Counted from the first letter of the stretch, positions 27,110 through 39,477 are shown. The stretch: DNA of 64,000 nucleotides from Quillaja saponaria (GCA_029379385.1 CM055605.1:17519001-17583000); one strand, 5' to 3'. The notes: generated by a model not told the origin, from the sequence alone. Program-made: numbers and translations.

Positions 27110-29912
27110 GATTGTATATATGTTAAAATATGACAAATGTAAGAGGTATATATTCGTTTAAATTAAAAAATCATTAAAATTCATTTCAAATTTCCTTGTT
27201 TTTTAATTTTTTAAAAAAATTAATTTTTAACCTCATTCAACTACTTTTCGTAAATTTTAAAATTAAAATTTCTATTACTAAATAATAATTTAAGGTAAAA
27301 AATTGTCATAAAATCTAACCAAACAAGAATATAAGCTCAATTATTTATATTTGTCGGCAATTCTCAATTATTGCAATATATATGTAGGTGGGGGACAAAA
27401 AAAAAGTACTTTCTTTATGCATCATTCCACTAGACCCAATTTGTTTTCTTTTCTTTTTTCCATGGTAGACAAAGGATAGTGATAGTTGGGTCAAACACGT
27501 GAGTTGGGGTTTGGGTGTGTTGATTGTTCTTTTTTTCTCAATCTCAATTTCTTTGCATTTTCTACTAAGACTCCTTATTTCAAAGTCTTTCTTAAAAATT
27601 CTTTAGTCTTTAATATTTTTTTTTTAAAAGTAACTTTTTTCTTGAATTTCATAATCAAACACATGTATGTAGGTGGGTTAGTAACTAGGGTTAAGTTGAG
27701 TTAATTTAAAATTTAACTGGACTGATGACATGACTTAATTTATTTCATGACATGAATTAATTAATTTATTCCAAGAATTCAATGACAAAGTGATTCTATG
27801 TAAGGTTTTCCCCATAAAAACTAATCAAGCATGGAATATAAGCTCAATTATGTAGATTTTGTCAATTATTTGTGCGTATTATTTTCTCAATTATTATATA
27901 GGTGAGGAAAAAATTGTTTTTATTTATTTTTCATCATTCCACTAGACCCAATTTCTTTCCTTTATTTATTTTTTATTTTTTTTATTTTGCACGTAAATCA
28001 TTACACAACCTCATAAACCAAGAAAGGAACACAATGTAGTCCTAGCAACAACTTCGTTTAAGGGAGCTTGAACACTAAAATAAACTACTTAATTAAATAG
28101 ATAGATAGGTTTTTACAATGACGCTTTTACAGATATTCAAAAAAATTCTTGAATAAATCAAAACATCTCATTAATAGTATTAATAATAATAATTACATAA
28201 ACTTCAAATAATCGTGTGTACAAGACTTGGTATTGAAAAGTCTCACAGGAGATAAGGCATTTGTGGTAGAGAAAATAATGACAAGATTTCAAGTCCATGA
28301 GGGCCATGATTGTACTCAAAAGTCAATTTTAAATAGCAAAATATAAACTTAGATTGGATCAATGCTTCGATCATCTTGCACTACTCAAGCTCAGCACTTG
28401 AAGAAATTGTTGATTGGTGGATTTTGATCTCTTTTTGTGATTCATCCATCGCATCTGATATTGTTGGTGGAAGCATCATCAATGACAAAGGAGGTGACAA
28501 CTATAGTAGAGACGTCAATATCTTTTTTGGCTAATTTAATAGTGTTGATGTAGAGGTTTTCCAAGGAGAAAAAGATGAAAGGTAAAGTAGTCCCAACGGG
28601 TGTGCCAGAAATTTATAAACAACAGATCCATGCCTAAAAATAACAGACAAGAAAGTGTATACAAAAATAACAATTTTATTAAATTTGTAAAAATATGGTA
28701 TAATCTCTGAATTAATATTCTTTACAAAAAAAAAAAAAAAAAAAAAAAATTCTATAATTCTATCTCCTTGAAAACTTTGCTTGATCCAATGGCTATGTAG
28801 CTTGATTCCAGATGAATTGATAACCTAGAAAGATCTTGTGATCTTTGTTGTTTGAGAGAAAAAACTAAAGGAGTTTCAAGAAATTTTGTGCCTTGAGTTT
28901 TCTACCTCTTTTTTAAAACCAAAGTGAGACCTTTGATAGGAAAAGTAGTGGTAAACAAATTTTGGTTTATTGGAGATGATTGAGGTAATTGAAATTCATT
29001 GATTGATTGATAAATATAATCAATTTGTGAGTGATTGAATATGATTGAATTAATTTGAGAATATTAAATGTTGAATGGGTTCAATTTTATCTAATCAACA
29101 TGTAATTATCCACTTAATCATAATTTATCTTCCATCAATAAAGTAATAACAACTTGTCTGCAATTAACATCCAATTATTCAAGTACTTTGTAGGATAATC
29201 TTTTAGTAATTGTTAGTAAAACTGTAAATGAACACCAAAACTAGGAAATTATACGGATGAAAGAAGATTGGATGAATGCTTTTCCAACTTAGACAACAAA
29301 GCTTCAAAACTCCTTTTTTATGTGTACATTGGTCTACATACCTTCAAATGATTCTTATCTTCTCTATCAACATAGCATGGTTGAAAACACTTAATTACTA
29401 TACATCTAGATGAAACTAAGAGAAAGAGTAGAAAAAAAAAAAAAACATATTATCATTTTTTTCTAAATTTCTGAAAACATGAAAATTTTGTTTGGTATTT
29501 ATATATCCTAAAATGTGTTTTGTGACTTTTCATTGAAAAAATATATATAATCTTAATAGTCTTATTTTTAGGAAAAATTCATAATTTAAATCAAAAAACA
29601 TGATTTTTTTTATTTTTTTATTTTTTTGTTTTAAAATCATTTTTTCAGACCAAAAGTCATAATATTTTATTTAAACCATAAGACATGACTTTTTATTTTA
29701 TACTAAACAAATGAAATCCAAACTTATTTTCTTTTCTTTTTTGATGTATATTACGATTTGTCAATTTGTCAATGGGGCTAGCTAGAGCTAATTGTCTCTT
29801 AAATTCTAAAACCCGGACTTTAAGTCACCACAAAAGACTTAAACATTAAAATATGGGAGGAAATAACGTGTAAAGTAGTGGAGAAATTATGACAATAATT
29901 CAAGTCCTTTTT
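27110..29912 (+). repeat. Segmental duplication of the receptor-kinase upstream region, copy A
   Basis: The segment is collinear with about 32430-34107 (copy B, just upstream of the intact kinase). Shared landmarks include 'AGATAGATAGGTTTTTACAATGAC' (about 28098 / 33258), 'ATGACAAGATTTCAAGTCCATGAG' (about 28278 / 33440) and 'AATAACGTGTAAAGTA' (about 29862 / 34063). Copy A has an extra segment of about 920 bp (28350-29270) bounded by repeats of GATTGGAT.AATGCTT. It ends in repeats instead of a kinase gene. Confidence 0.7.
29269..29400 (+). pseudogene. 5' relic of an LRR receptor kinase (signal-peptide exon)
   Basis: The sequence aligns with the first 140 bp of the intact kinase (34207-34350), including 'GGTCTACATACCTTCAA', 'TGATTCTTATCTTCTCTATC' and 'TAGCATGGTTGA'. 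It diverges right after the position encoding the end of the signal peptide and contains stops. No LRR sequence follows. It is one of two such headless relics in the upstream duplications. Confidence 0.7.
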
Positions 29913-32900
29913 AAGATTTTAAATATTCAAAACTACTTTTTCATAAATTTTAAAATTAATATTAGTATTACTAAATAATAATTTAAGGTAAAAAATTAAA
30001 CTAAAAAGTTGTTATAAAAACTGATCAATTATTTAGATGTTGTCGGTTATTTCAATTCTCAATTATTACAATATATATGTCTAGTGGGAGACAAAAATGA
30101 CTTTTTCTTTTCCTTTGGTATGATCATACCAACACTAATACACCGGATCCCATTAGAAAAATACTTTTTTTATGCATTATTCCACTAGACCCAATTTGTT
30201 TTCTTTTCTTTTTTTATTTTGTACATTGATCATGGTAGACAAAGGAGACTGATAGTTGGGTCAAAAATGTGGGTTTGGGTTAGTCGATTGTATTTTTTTT
30301 TTTTTTCTCATTCTCAATTTCTTTGCATTTTCTACAAAAAAAACTCCTTATGTCAAAGTCTTTTCTTAAAATTTATTTAGTCTTTACTTTTTCTTCAAGC
30401 GATTTATTTCTTAAATTTCATAATCAAACAAATAAATAAGTATTTTAGAACACAAGCACTTTATGAATTAAAGACATATATGGGTTTGTCTAGTTTAGCT
30501 ATGTGTAAAAATGTTGTGTGTAAAAAAAACTTTCAAGTAGAACTGTTTAAAAAGTGTTGTATAAAAAGTTGAAAAGTATTTGAATGAGTTAACGTAAGTG
30601 AGATATAAAAAGGTTGTTTGATTTTATCTTATTCAAAAAAGCTATTGAGTCTTAAAATTACTAAATAGACTATTTTGATAAATATTAGGGTTATATTTGT
30701 CTAAATAAAATAATATTCAAAATTTATTTGAGCTTCCCTAGTTTTTTATTTTTTTTAAAAAAACTTTTTTGTATAATTTTAGCTTTTAGTAGCTTTTAAA
30801 ACTCTAAAAGCCCAAAAATATTTTCCCATAAAGCTTAAAAATAAAACCTCTTTTACCAAACAACTTTGTAAAAAAAAAAAAAACTTAAACCCAAGGGCGT
30901 TATACTATTGACAGTTAATGGACACAACTTACAAAATAAATGTTAGTGGACAATATTGAAAAACAAGTAATAGTTACAGGAATAAATTTATCAATTGCTA
31001 ATTAGTATTTTTTTTTTTTTTTTTTTTAATCCAAATCACATTTTTATGTTAGGTTGAATAAGTTTTATTATTATTATTTCTCCCCTTATACAACATGGTA
31101 GCTCACCCCATTCAACGTACACATTCCTCCCATGCTTTTTTAATCCCAATCTTAATATTCCAATTATATCTCTCAAATTCGAAGCACTATTTCCCATCTT
31201 GAGACTGATTATGTATATTATGAAGTGGATTGTCTTCAATTATTAATGCTGCTCTCGAACCTCAGCATGGTTTTGGAAATTGTAAGATGGATAAGTAAAT
31301 ATCATTTTCTAGATTGGTGGTGTCTAAATATAATTTTTTTTAATTTTTTTTTAAAAAAATCATTATTGTGGTGTATAAAAAATATATACATATTAAATTT
31401 ATAAATCATTTATATTTTAAACTGTGTGTAAAAATATTGTACGTAAAAACACTTTTCAAGTAAATCTACTTAAGAAATGTTATACTCAATACTACTTTTC
31501 CATAAATTTTAAAAATTAAAATTTATATTACTAGATAATAATTTAAGGTAAAAAATTGTTATAAAAACTAACCAAATAGGAAATATAAATTCAATTATTT
31601 TGATTTTTTCGGTTATTTCAATTCTCAATTACTACAATATATATATATGTGCAAGTAGGGGGACAGATTTTTTTTATTTTTTTTTTCTATGCATCATTCC
31701 ATTCCAATAGACCCAATTTGTTTTCTTTTCTTTTTTTCTATTTTGGACGTTAATCACGGTAGACAAATGTGACTGATAATAGGGTCAAAAACGTGAGTTT
31801 GCGTTTGGGTTTGGGGTTTGGGTTTGTTGGTTTTATTTTTATTTTTATTTTTTTCAATCTCAACTTCTTTGCATTTTCTACAAAGACTCCTTATTTCAAA
31901 GTCTTTTCTTAAAGCTTCTTTGGTCTTTACTTTTTTTTCAAGTGACTTATTTCTTGAATTTCATAATCAAACAAATGTCTAATAGGTGGGTTAGCAACTA
32001 GAACTAAGTTGAGTTAATTTAATATTTGATTGGACTGATGACATGGCTTAATATATTACGTGACGTAAATTAATTAATTTACTCCAAGAGTTCAATGTCA
32101 AGGTGACTCTATAATTTAAGCTGTGTGTAAAAATATTACGTAAGCAAAACACTTTTCAAATAAATCTGCTTAAGAAATGCTATATAAATATGAAAAAAAA
32201 TGTTTGAATGAGTTAACGTAAAAGCATCATTAATTATAAAAAATTGTTTGATTGTATAAAAGATATATTGAGCATTGAAATTACTAGGGGTATGTTTTGA
32301 AATACTTTTACAACAAATTGTTTCAAAAATATTTTTATATAAATACTTTTGATATCTAAATTAATAATAAAATATAAAATATAAAATATTTTTTATCTTA
32401 TTTTTAAATAATGATATCTTACCTTCTTTTTTTTGTTAATTTGAGATATTTTGATTATATATATGTTGAAATATGACAAATGTTATAGATATATTCATTT
32501 AAATTAAAAAATCATTCTAATTTTCCTTGCTTTTTTTTAAAATAAATAAATTATTTTCTAACCTCGCCTTTTAAGATTTTAAATATTCAAAACTATTTTT
32601 CCATAAATTTTAAAAATTAAAATTTCTATTACAAAATAATACTTTAAGGTACAAAATTGTTATAAAAACTAATCAAATAGGAAAGGTAAGCTCAATTATT
32701 TATATTTGTCTGCAATTCTCAATTATTACAATATATATGTAGGTGGGTGACAAAAAAAAGTACTTTCTTTATGCATCATTCCACTACACCCAATTTGTTT
32801 TCTTTTCTTTTTTTCATGGCAGACAAAGGTGACCGATAATTGGATCAAAAACGTGGGTTTGGGTTTGTTGGTTATATATATTTTTTTCTCAATCTCAATT

Positions 32901-33508
32901 TCTTTGCATTTTCTACTAAGACACCTTATTTCAAAGTCTTCTCTTAAAAATTCTTTGGTCTTTACTTTTTTTTCAAGTTACTTATTTCCTGAATTTCATA
33001 ATCAAACAAATGTCTGTAGGTGGGTTAGTAATTAGAGCTAAGTTGGGTTAAATTAATATTTAACTGGACTGATGACATGGCTTAATTTATCAGGTGACGT
33101 AAATTAATTTATTTACTCCAAGAGTTCAATGGCAAGGTGACTCTATGTAAGATTTTTCCCATAAAAACAAATCAAGCACGGAATATGAACTCAATTATGT
33201 AGATTTTGTCAGTTATTTGTATGTATTATTTACTCAATTATAAAAATATATACATTAAATAGATAGATAGGTTTTTACAATGACACTTTTAAAAATTCTC
33301 AAAAAAATTCTTACATAATTCAAAACATCTCATTAATAATATTAATAATGACAACTACATAAACTTCCAATTATCTTGGGTAGAAGACTTGCCTATTGAA
33401 AAGTATCACCGGATATAACACATTTATGGTAGAGAAAATAATGACAAGATTTCAAGTCCATGAGCACCATGATTGTACTGAAAACTCAAACTCAAAATAT
33501 AAACACAG

Positions 33509-33640
33509 ATTGGATAAATGCTTTTCCAACTTAGACAACGAAGCTTCAGAATTCCTTTTTATGTTTACATTGGTCTACATACCTTCAAATGATTATTATC
33601 TTCTCTACCAACTTAGTATGATTGCAAACACTTAATTACT
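33509..33640 (+). pseudogene. Second 5' relic of an LRR receptor kinase
   Basis: This is the copy-B equivalent of 29269-29400 and lies 0.6 kb upstream of the intact gene. It aligns with 34207-34350 ('TTGGTCTACATACCTTCAA', then 'TTATCTTCTCTACCAACTTAG') and then stops resembling the kinase. The ORF at 33396-33635 runs over it but is not a functional gene. Confidence 0.7.
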
Positions 33641-34185
33641 ACTTATATAGATGAAACTAAGAGAAAGAGTAGCAAAAAAAAAACATATTATCATTTTTTT
33701 TAAATTTCTTAAAACATGAAAATTTTGTTTGGTATTTATATATCTTAAAATGTGTTTTGTGACTTTTCATAAATATATATATAATCTTAATAGTCATATA
33801 TTTAGGAAAAAGTCTTAATATAAATCAAAAAACATTATTTTTGGTTTTAAAATCATGTTTTTAGACCAAAAGTCAAAATATTTTATTTAAACCGTAAAAC
33901 ACGACTTTCTGTATTAAACTAAACAGATTTTCCTTTTCGATGTATACTACTATTTGTCAATCTGCCAATGAGAGTAGTTAGAGCTAATTTGTCTCTTACA
34001 TTATAAAACCCGGATTTTAACTCACCACAAAAAACTTAAAACATTAAAATATGGGAAGAAATAACGTGTAAAGTAATGGAGAAATAATGACAATAATTCA
34101 AGTCCATGGTTGTACTCTAAACCAAATAGTGAAATTAAAAACATTTTTTTTTTCTACTTTAAACATCAAAATATAACAGATTTTT

Positions 34186-34200
34186 TTGTTATATATATTT
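34186..34200 (+). promoter_or_regulatory. Possible TATA box close to the kinase start
   Basis: GTTATATATATTTTG lies only about 20 bp before the first ATG (34211). If used as a TATA box, transcription would begin near 34215-34225, past that ATG. The Met at 34253 would then be the first translated one. No upstream alternative stands out in this AT-rich sequence, so the call is weak. Confidence 0.25.
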
Positions 34201-34210
34201 TGCTTATTGG

Positions 34211-37200
34211 ATGAATGTTTCCCCAACTTCCTGGCCTAGTTCTCCCTACACAATGAAGTTACATAACTCCCTTTTCTGTGCCCGTTGGTCTACATACCTT
34301 CAACTTCAAGTGATTCTTATCTTCTCTATCAACTTAGCATGGTTGATGCATCCTGTCTACACTTCCATAGCCCCTACAAATGAAACAGACCATCTTGCAC
34401 TACTCAAATTCAAAGAATCAATACACACTGATCCACATAGAATCTTAACCTCATGGAATCACTCTAATCACTTCTGCAACTGGGTTGGAATCACATGTGG
34501 AGTTCGCCATCAAAGAGTCATTTCCATACATCTCCAAGGCTATGAATTGGGTGGTTCAATATCACCTTACATTGGCAACTTGAGCTTTCTTATAAACTTC
34601 ACCCTCCAAAACAACAGCTTCTATGGCCAGATTCCTCGTGAAGTTGGCCGTTTGTTTCGGCTGCAAAAACTTGTGCTTGCAAATAACACGTTGAGAGGGG
34701 AAATTCCTGTCAATTTAACCAAGTGTTCTAAACTTAAGATCGTTAGTGTCGCCGGGAATAAACTGACTGGGGAGATTCCCAAGGAAATTGGTTTCTTGAA
34801 AAATCTTGAAGTGATTCACTTTATGATAAACAATTTGACAGGTGGCATCCCACATTCTTTAGGAAATCTATCATCACTCAGAGTTTTTGCTGCTAGTGAT
34901 AACAATATGGTAGGATCGATTCCAGATGCAATAGGACGTCTGAAAAGGTTATCAACTTTGTTCATTGCGGACAATAAGTTTTCTGGTAAGCTTCCTTCTT
35001 CGCTGTACAATCTGTCATCTCTCATCACCTTGTCATTAGCGGATAACAAATTTGAAGGAGTTCTTCCATACCACATAGACAACAATTTCCAAAATCTCCA
35101 ACAATTCGGCATTTTTGCAAACGAATTCTATGGGACAATCCCAGCTTCATTGTCTAATCTTTCTAAGCTTCTAGTTTTTGACATAGGTGGTAATAAATTT
35201 AGGGGACAAGTTTCTATTAATTTAGGAAATCTACAAGATCTCCAGTGGCTGGGATTAGGACATAACAATTTCGGAAATAATTTGGCTCATGACTTGGATT
35301 TCTTGACATCTTTAGCTAACTGCAGCAAACTTGAAAGACTTAATTTCGCTTCGAATAATTTTGGAGGAGTTTTACCAAACTCAATAGCTAATCTGTCAAG
35401 CCAACTCATTGAGTTAAACATTGGTTCAAACCATATATCTGGAAGCATACCAGAAGGAATTGGAAATTTGATAAGCTTATATTTGCTAGGTATGGAGGAT
35501 AACCTTTTGACAGGAATTATTCCAACCTCTTTGGGGAGAATTCCCTTGCAGTATCTTTCTTTGAGTCAAAACGGCCTGTCTGGACACCTTCCATCCTTCA
35601 TAGGCAATCTTACTAGATTGAACACGCTTTTATTATACCAAAACAAATTAGAGGGAAGCATTCCATCAAGTATTGGAAATTGTCAAAATTTGCAGATACT
35701 AGACATTGCACAAAATAATCTTAGTGGACCTATTCCAAAGCAGATAATTGGTCTTTCTTCCATACTCCTCTTGCTTAATTTATCAGAAAACTCTTTCACC
35801 GGCAGCTTACCTATGGAAGTAGGCAAGCTAGATAATATTAATTTTCTGGATCTTTCTGAAGACAATCTATCTGGTGAAATTCCTGCAACCATTGGAGATT
35901 GCTCAAAACTAGAGTACCTTTACCTACAAGGGAATTTTTTCCAAGGAAACATCCCTTCATCCTTGGCCTTTTTGAAAGGTTTACAATATTTAGATCTTTC
36001 ACGAAACAATTTGTCTGGAGAAATCCCAAAAGATCTGGCAAAATCACATTCTTCAGTATTATATTTGAACCTTTCTTTCAATAATCTAGTAGGAGAGGTA
36101 CCAGTTGAAGGAGTTTTCAAAAATGCAAGTGCTATTTCAGTGACTGGAAATAGTTTACTTTGTGGTGGTCTAGACGAACTTTCATTACCAGCTTGTCCTG
36201 TCGGACATAAAAAAAAAGAAAATCACCATGTGTTTAAATTAATAATTACAATTGTTTCAGTGGCTCTATTTCTTCTTCTTTTGTTATACCTCCTTGCTAT
36301 GTTTTGGATGAGAAGATCAAAGAGGAAGTCATCTTCTACTCAACCAACAATTGAGCAGGTTCCAAAGGTTTCATACAGAATGCTCCATCAAGCAACTGAC
36401 GGTTTTTCTCCCAATAACTTAGTAGGATCTGGTAGTTTTGGCTCTGTATACAAAGGATTTCTTGCTCAAGAAGAAAGAGAAGTTGCTGTGAAGGTACTAC
36501 ATCTCCAAAAGAAAGGGGCATCCAAGAGTTTCATTGCTGAATGCAATGCTTTAAGAAACATCAGGCACCGCAATTTAGTTAAGATCTTAACCTGTTGCTC
36601 AAGTGCAGATTACAATGGCAATGATTTCAAGGCCCTAGTTTTTAATTTCATGGGAAATGGAAGCTTAGAGCAGTGGCTTTATCCTGGAATTGAAGGTGAA
36701 AATGAATCACGGAGATTACACCTTCTTGAAAGACTGAATATTGCAATAGATGTCGCATCTGCATTACATTATCTTCATGAGCAATGTGAGCAGCCAATTG
36801 TTCACTGTGACTTGAAGCCAAGCAATGTCCTTCTTGATAATGACATGATTGCGCAAGTGACTGATTTTGGTTTAGCAAAGATTATCTTTGTCACTAGTGA
36901 GATTTCCCAAAACCAAAGTAGCACACAAGGAATAAAAGGATCAATTGGCTATGCTGCACCAGGTGACACTTTTTATACAACTAGTTGGTATTGTAATTCA
37001 GGACCATTCATATTACTTGGATAGAAACATGCATATTTATGACCTCTTAACATTTCGATATATAATTGCAGAGTATGGAATGGGAGGTCAGGTCTCAACA
37101 AAGGGAGATGTTTATAGCTTTGGAATTCTCTTGTTAGAAATGTTCATTGGAAGAAGACCCACTGAAGACATGTTTAAAGATGGTTTAAATCTTCACAAGT

Positions 37201-37505
37201 ATGCCATGTTAGCTTTGCCAGAAAATCTTTCTCAGATTTTGGACCCAACTCTACTCCAACCAGAAGCAAGAGAAATTCAAAGCCAAATTAATGATGTTGA
37301 GACAGAAATAGAAACAAATTTGACGCAAATTCAAATGAACAGTGAGGTTCAGAAATGCATACTTTCAGTTTTCAACATTGCACTTTCATGTTCATCGGAA
37401 TCACCAAGTGAAAGAATGAAAATCGGGGATGTAACCAAAGAACTGAATCTGGTCAAGAATTCTTTTCTTGGGACCAGAAACCAAGGGGGCAGACCACGGA
37501 CATAA
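34211..37505 (+). CDS. LRR receptor-like serine/threonine kinase, subfamily XII (XA21/EFR/FLS2-like)
   Basis: Two exons (34211-36962 and 37072-37505, GT-AG intron of 109 bp) give 1061 aa. From the N-terminus there is a hydrophobic signal segment (about residues 29-48), an LRRNT cap ending in the paired-Cys 'FCNWVGITC', and roughly twenty plant-type LRRs (NxLxGxIP) up to about residue 630. These are followed by a transmembrane helix (about 677-700) and a kinase domain. The kinase shows the glycine loop GSGSFGSV (about 739), Lys761 in VAVKV, HCD (865-867) in 'HCDLKPSN', DFG (885-887) and APE (916-918). The catalytic Arg is replaced by Cys, so it is a non-RD kinase, as is usual for pattern-recognition receptors of this subfamily. 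The intron splits the APE glutamate codon, a position I recall as typical of the family. It should act at the plasma membrane in immune perception; the ligand is unknown. A second Met at 34253 starts a more typical signal peptide and may be the true start. Confidence 0.93.
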
Positions 37506-38660
37506 CAATCTCAGGTACTAGTGCATTTTAGCATGATAGAGAAAAGAAAAATATAAACAAATAAAGAATTGATCATATTAGAGTTCATGCATGAGATATA
37601 TACATTGATCTAAAAATAATGTCCAAGTCAATCAAATTTATCACCTAGTTTAGACCGTAAGTATGCTGCATTAGGGACTTACATATATATATATACTTAA
37701 TACACATACATATTATATATACTATTACCTACAAATATTATGTACATATCCTTGATTATTTACACTACCAATTAGAAGTTTTATTTATGTTTTTAGAAAC
37801 ACGGAGTTCATATCAGATTATTAGTGTTTTCTCGTACAGTTTGACCAATTTTTAAGGTTATTCTATTTTCTTCTTTTTATTCTTTACCTTTTTTTCAGCA
37901 GGTTAGCCTACTTGAACTGATATTATTAATGGAGGGCACATAGGAAGGGAAAAAAAAAAAAAAAAAAAAACTCTACATTCTATATAATTCGCTGGAGAAG
38001 TAGATCTTTGAATTTCAATAAAAATTTGACAATTTTGTTTATGTTATACTGTTATCTCTGTACAAGAAAAAATTGTTGAATAACTTCTGGATCAAAGTTC
38101 TGTTTTCTACTTTTGATCATGGTTGTAGAAAAGTATATTGTAGAAAAATTTGACAATTTTGTTTATGTTATACGTAAGCTACGAGCTTATGCTAAACATA
38201 AGACAACAAGTGAATAGATTACAGGATATTTAGCTTTAGCTACTGGAGCTACATAAATCAAAATTGTAAGAGTCAAGCAAGTGAAGATCGTTGCAAGAAA
38301 TATTTAGCAGAACAACTGATTTCAATTAAAAAAGAAAACAAAAATGTTGATAGCTAATTTAACAACTGCTAAATCTTTTCATTTTAATTACTAATTATAA
38401 CATCAAATTTGAATGTGTTTTCTTATGTCTTGACTTGTTTCTTCTTTTTGTTGATTTTGATATAACTTGTTAACAAGCACACAAGCTCTTTCAGCAGCAT
38501 CAGTTGATCACCTGGACATAATTCTTTCATAAGGTCTAACAAGGCTACTTTCTTCTTCATAGAGAGTAATTTCCAATATATAAAGATTGTTAATAGGGAC
38601 GGATCGTAGTTAATATACGTGTATGTGTTTGCCAAACCCCAGCATAATCAAGTGATATAT
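37506..38660. other. Intergenic sequence downstream of the receptor kinase
   Basis: This is AT-rich sequence, including a poly-A run near 37950, with no recognisable gene. It presumably contains the kinase 3'UTR. A duplicated phrase 'TTTGACAATTTTGTTTATGT' occurs at about 38026 and 38148. The minus-strand ORF at 38423-38635 is not recognised. Confidence 0.5.
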
Positions 38661-38669
38661 ATACTTTCA

Positions 38670-38849
38670 GCATTGGCTTCCCTGAAAGCTTTGTAGGTTT
38701 TAGATCTTTCGCAAAACAACTTGTCTGGCATGATTCTTGAAAATCTTCAGAAACTTCCTTTTGCATTATGTTTGAAATTCTCATTCAATAAGCTTGGGTG
38801 AAAGGTACCAACAAGAGGAGATTTTAGAAACAGGAGTGCTATATCAGCG
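38670..38849 (+). pseudogene. Truncated LRR receptor-kinase relic
   Basis: The segment aligns without large gaps to 35958-36140 of the intact kinase, the last LRRs and the start of the juxta-LRR segment. Shared stretches include 'TTTAGATCTTTCGCAAAACA' (ACGAAACA in the intact gene), 'TTTGAAATTCTCATTCAATA' and 'GGAGTGCTATATCAG'. An in-frame TAG and indels interrupt it, and nothing of the kinase domain follows. It shows that at least one further tandem copy once existed downstream. Confidence 0.85.
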
Positions 38850-39320
38850 TAGACACTAAATTTTTGTTAGTATATTTTAGTCTTTATTTTGACTAGTCAA
38901 TATCAAAGTAAAATAAAGAAATTGTTTAATAAAAATTTTAGTTTGTTAATTAATTATAATTGAGTGGCTAATTAAAATTAATTATTCAATTACAAATTAA
39001 GATTTGTGGCCTCATGCTTGATCCCTATTTTCTTGTCTACTGAGGTTGCTAATGGTTTGGTGAAAGTTTGTACTACTTTTAGCGCCAGATTTTGCCTTTT
39101 TATGTATTGATCTCTGCAATAGTGATAGACAAATTTGATTAAGAGAGACTTTAATATATGTTAACATCTCTTATTTGTTAATTTTATAAATTGCATATAT
39201 CATTAGGTAATTTACTCAAACTGACAAAGTTGAAATTATACTTGAAGCCTTGGTAATTTACTCAATACTGATAAATAAGAAATATTAAGCATGCAAATAG
39301 TTCTCTTCTAATCAGAGTTG
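38850..39320. other. Intergenic sequence, nothing recognised
   Basis: AT-rich non-coding sequence between the LRR relic and the hairpin element. No gene, RNA or repeat could be supported. Confidence 0.4.
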
Positions 39321-39323
39321 TCT

Positions 39324-39477
39324 CACTACACCAAAATGCTGTTACGAGCCATTGGCTGTTACGAAAATTTACTGGTTTCAACTATTAAACCCACAACATA
39401 CACCAAAATGCTAATGTTGTGGGTTTAATAGTTGAAACCAGTAAATTTTCGTAACAGCCAATGGCTCGTAAAAGCAT
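39324..39477. mobile_element. Perfect snap-back hairpin, CACTA-like MITE
   Basis: The arms 39342-39399 and 39414-39471 are exact reverse complements over 58 bp, separated by a 14-nt loop. Allowing one mismatch, pairing extends to 39336-39477. The left edge reads CACTACACCAAAATG, which is like plant CACTA terminal repeats, and ACACCAAAATGCT recurs in the loop. It lies about 260 bp beyond the AKR2 stop codon and may be in that gene's 3' flank or UTR. The perfect pairing implies a very recent origin. Confidence 0.75.

Larger units (their letters stand above)
25429..34200. repeat. AT-rich region with a dispersed block of about 400 bp in five copies
   Basis: No gene is visible. A non-coding block recurs in direct orientation at about 25690-26090, 27307-27670, 30013-30450, 31558-31985 and 32659-33015. 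Each copy contains 'CTCAATTATT..', 'TTCCACTAGACCCAATTTGTT', 'GATAGTTGGGTCAAAAA', 'CTCAATTTCTTTGCATTTTC' and 'ACTCCTTATTTCAAAGTCTT'. A second module, 'GGACTGATGACATG.CTTAAT', follows three of them (about 27715, 32030, 33065). The segments 26130-26630 and 30480-30890 are another related pair. The ORFs here are AT-rich shadows. Confidence 0.7.

Noticed and set aside
34816..36878. Several minus-strand and alternate-frame ORFs of 60-98 codons
   Set aside because: They lie within the long LRR-kinase exon, and the sense frame carries all recognisable domains. They are chance antisense frames of a repetitive LRR sequence.
36963..37071. Kinase ORF reading past APE into a stop at 37024
   Set aside because: The stretch is a GT-AG intron. 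Splicing restores the APE glutamate and joins the remaining kinase lobe, so there is no truncation.
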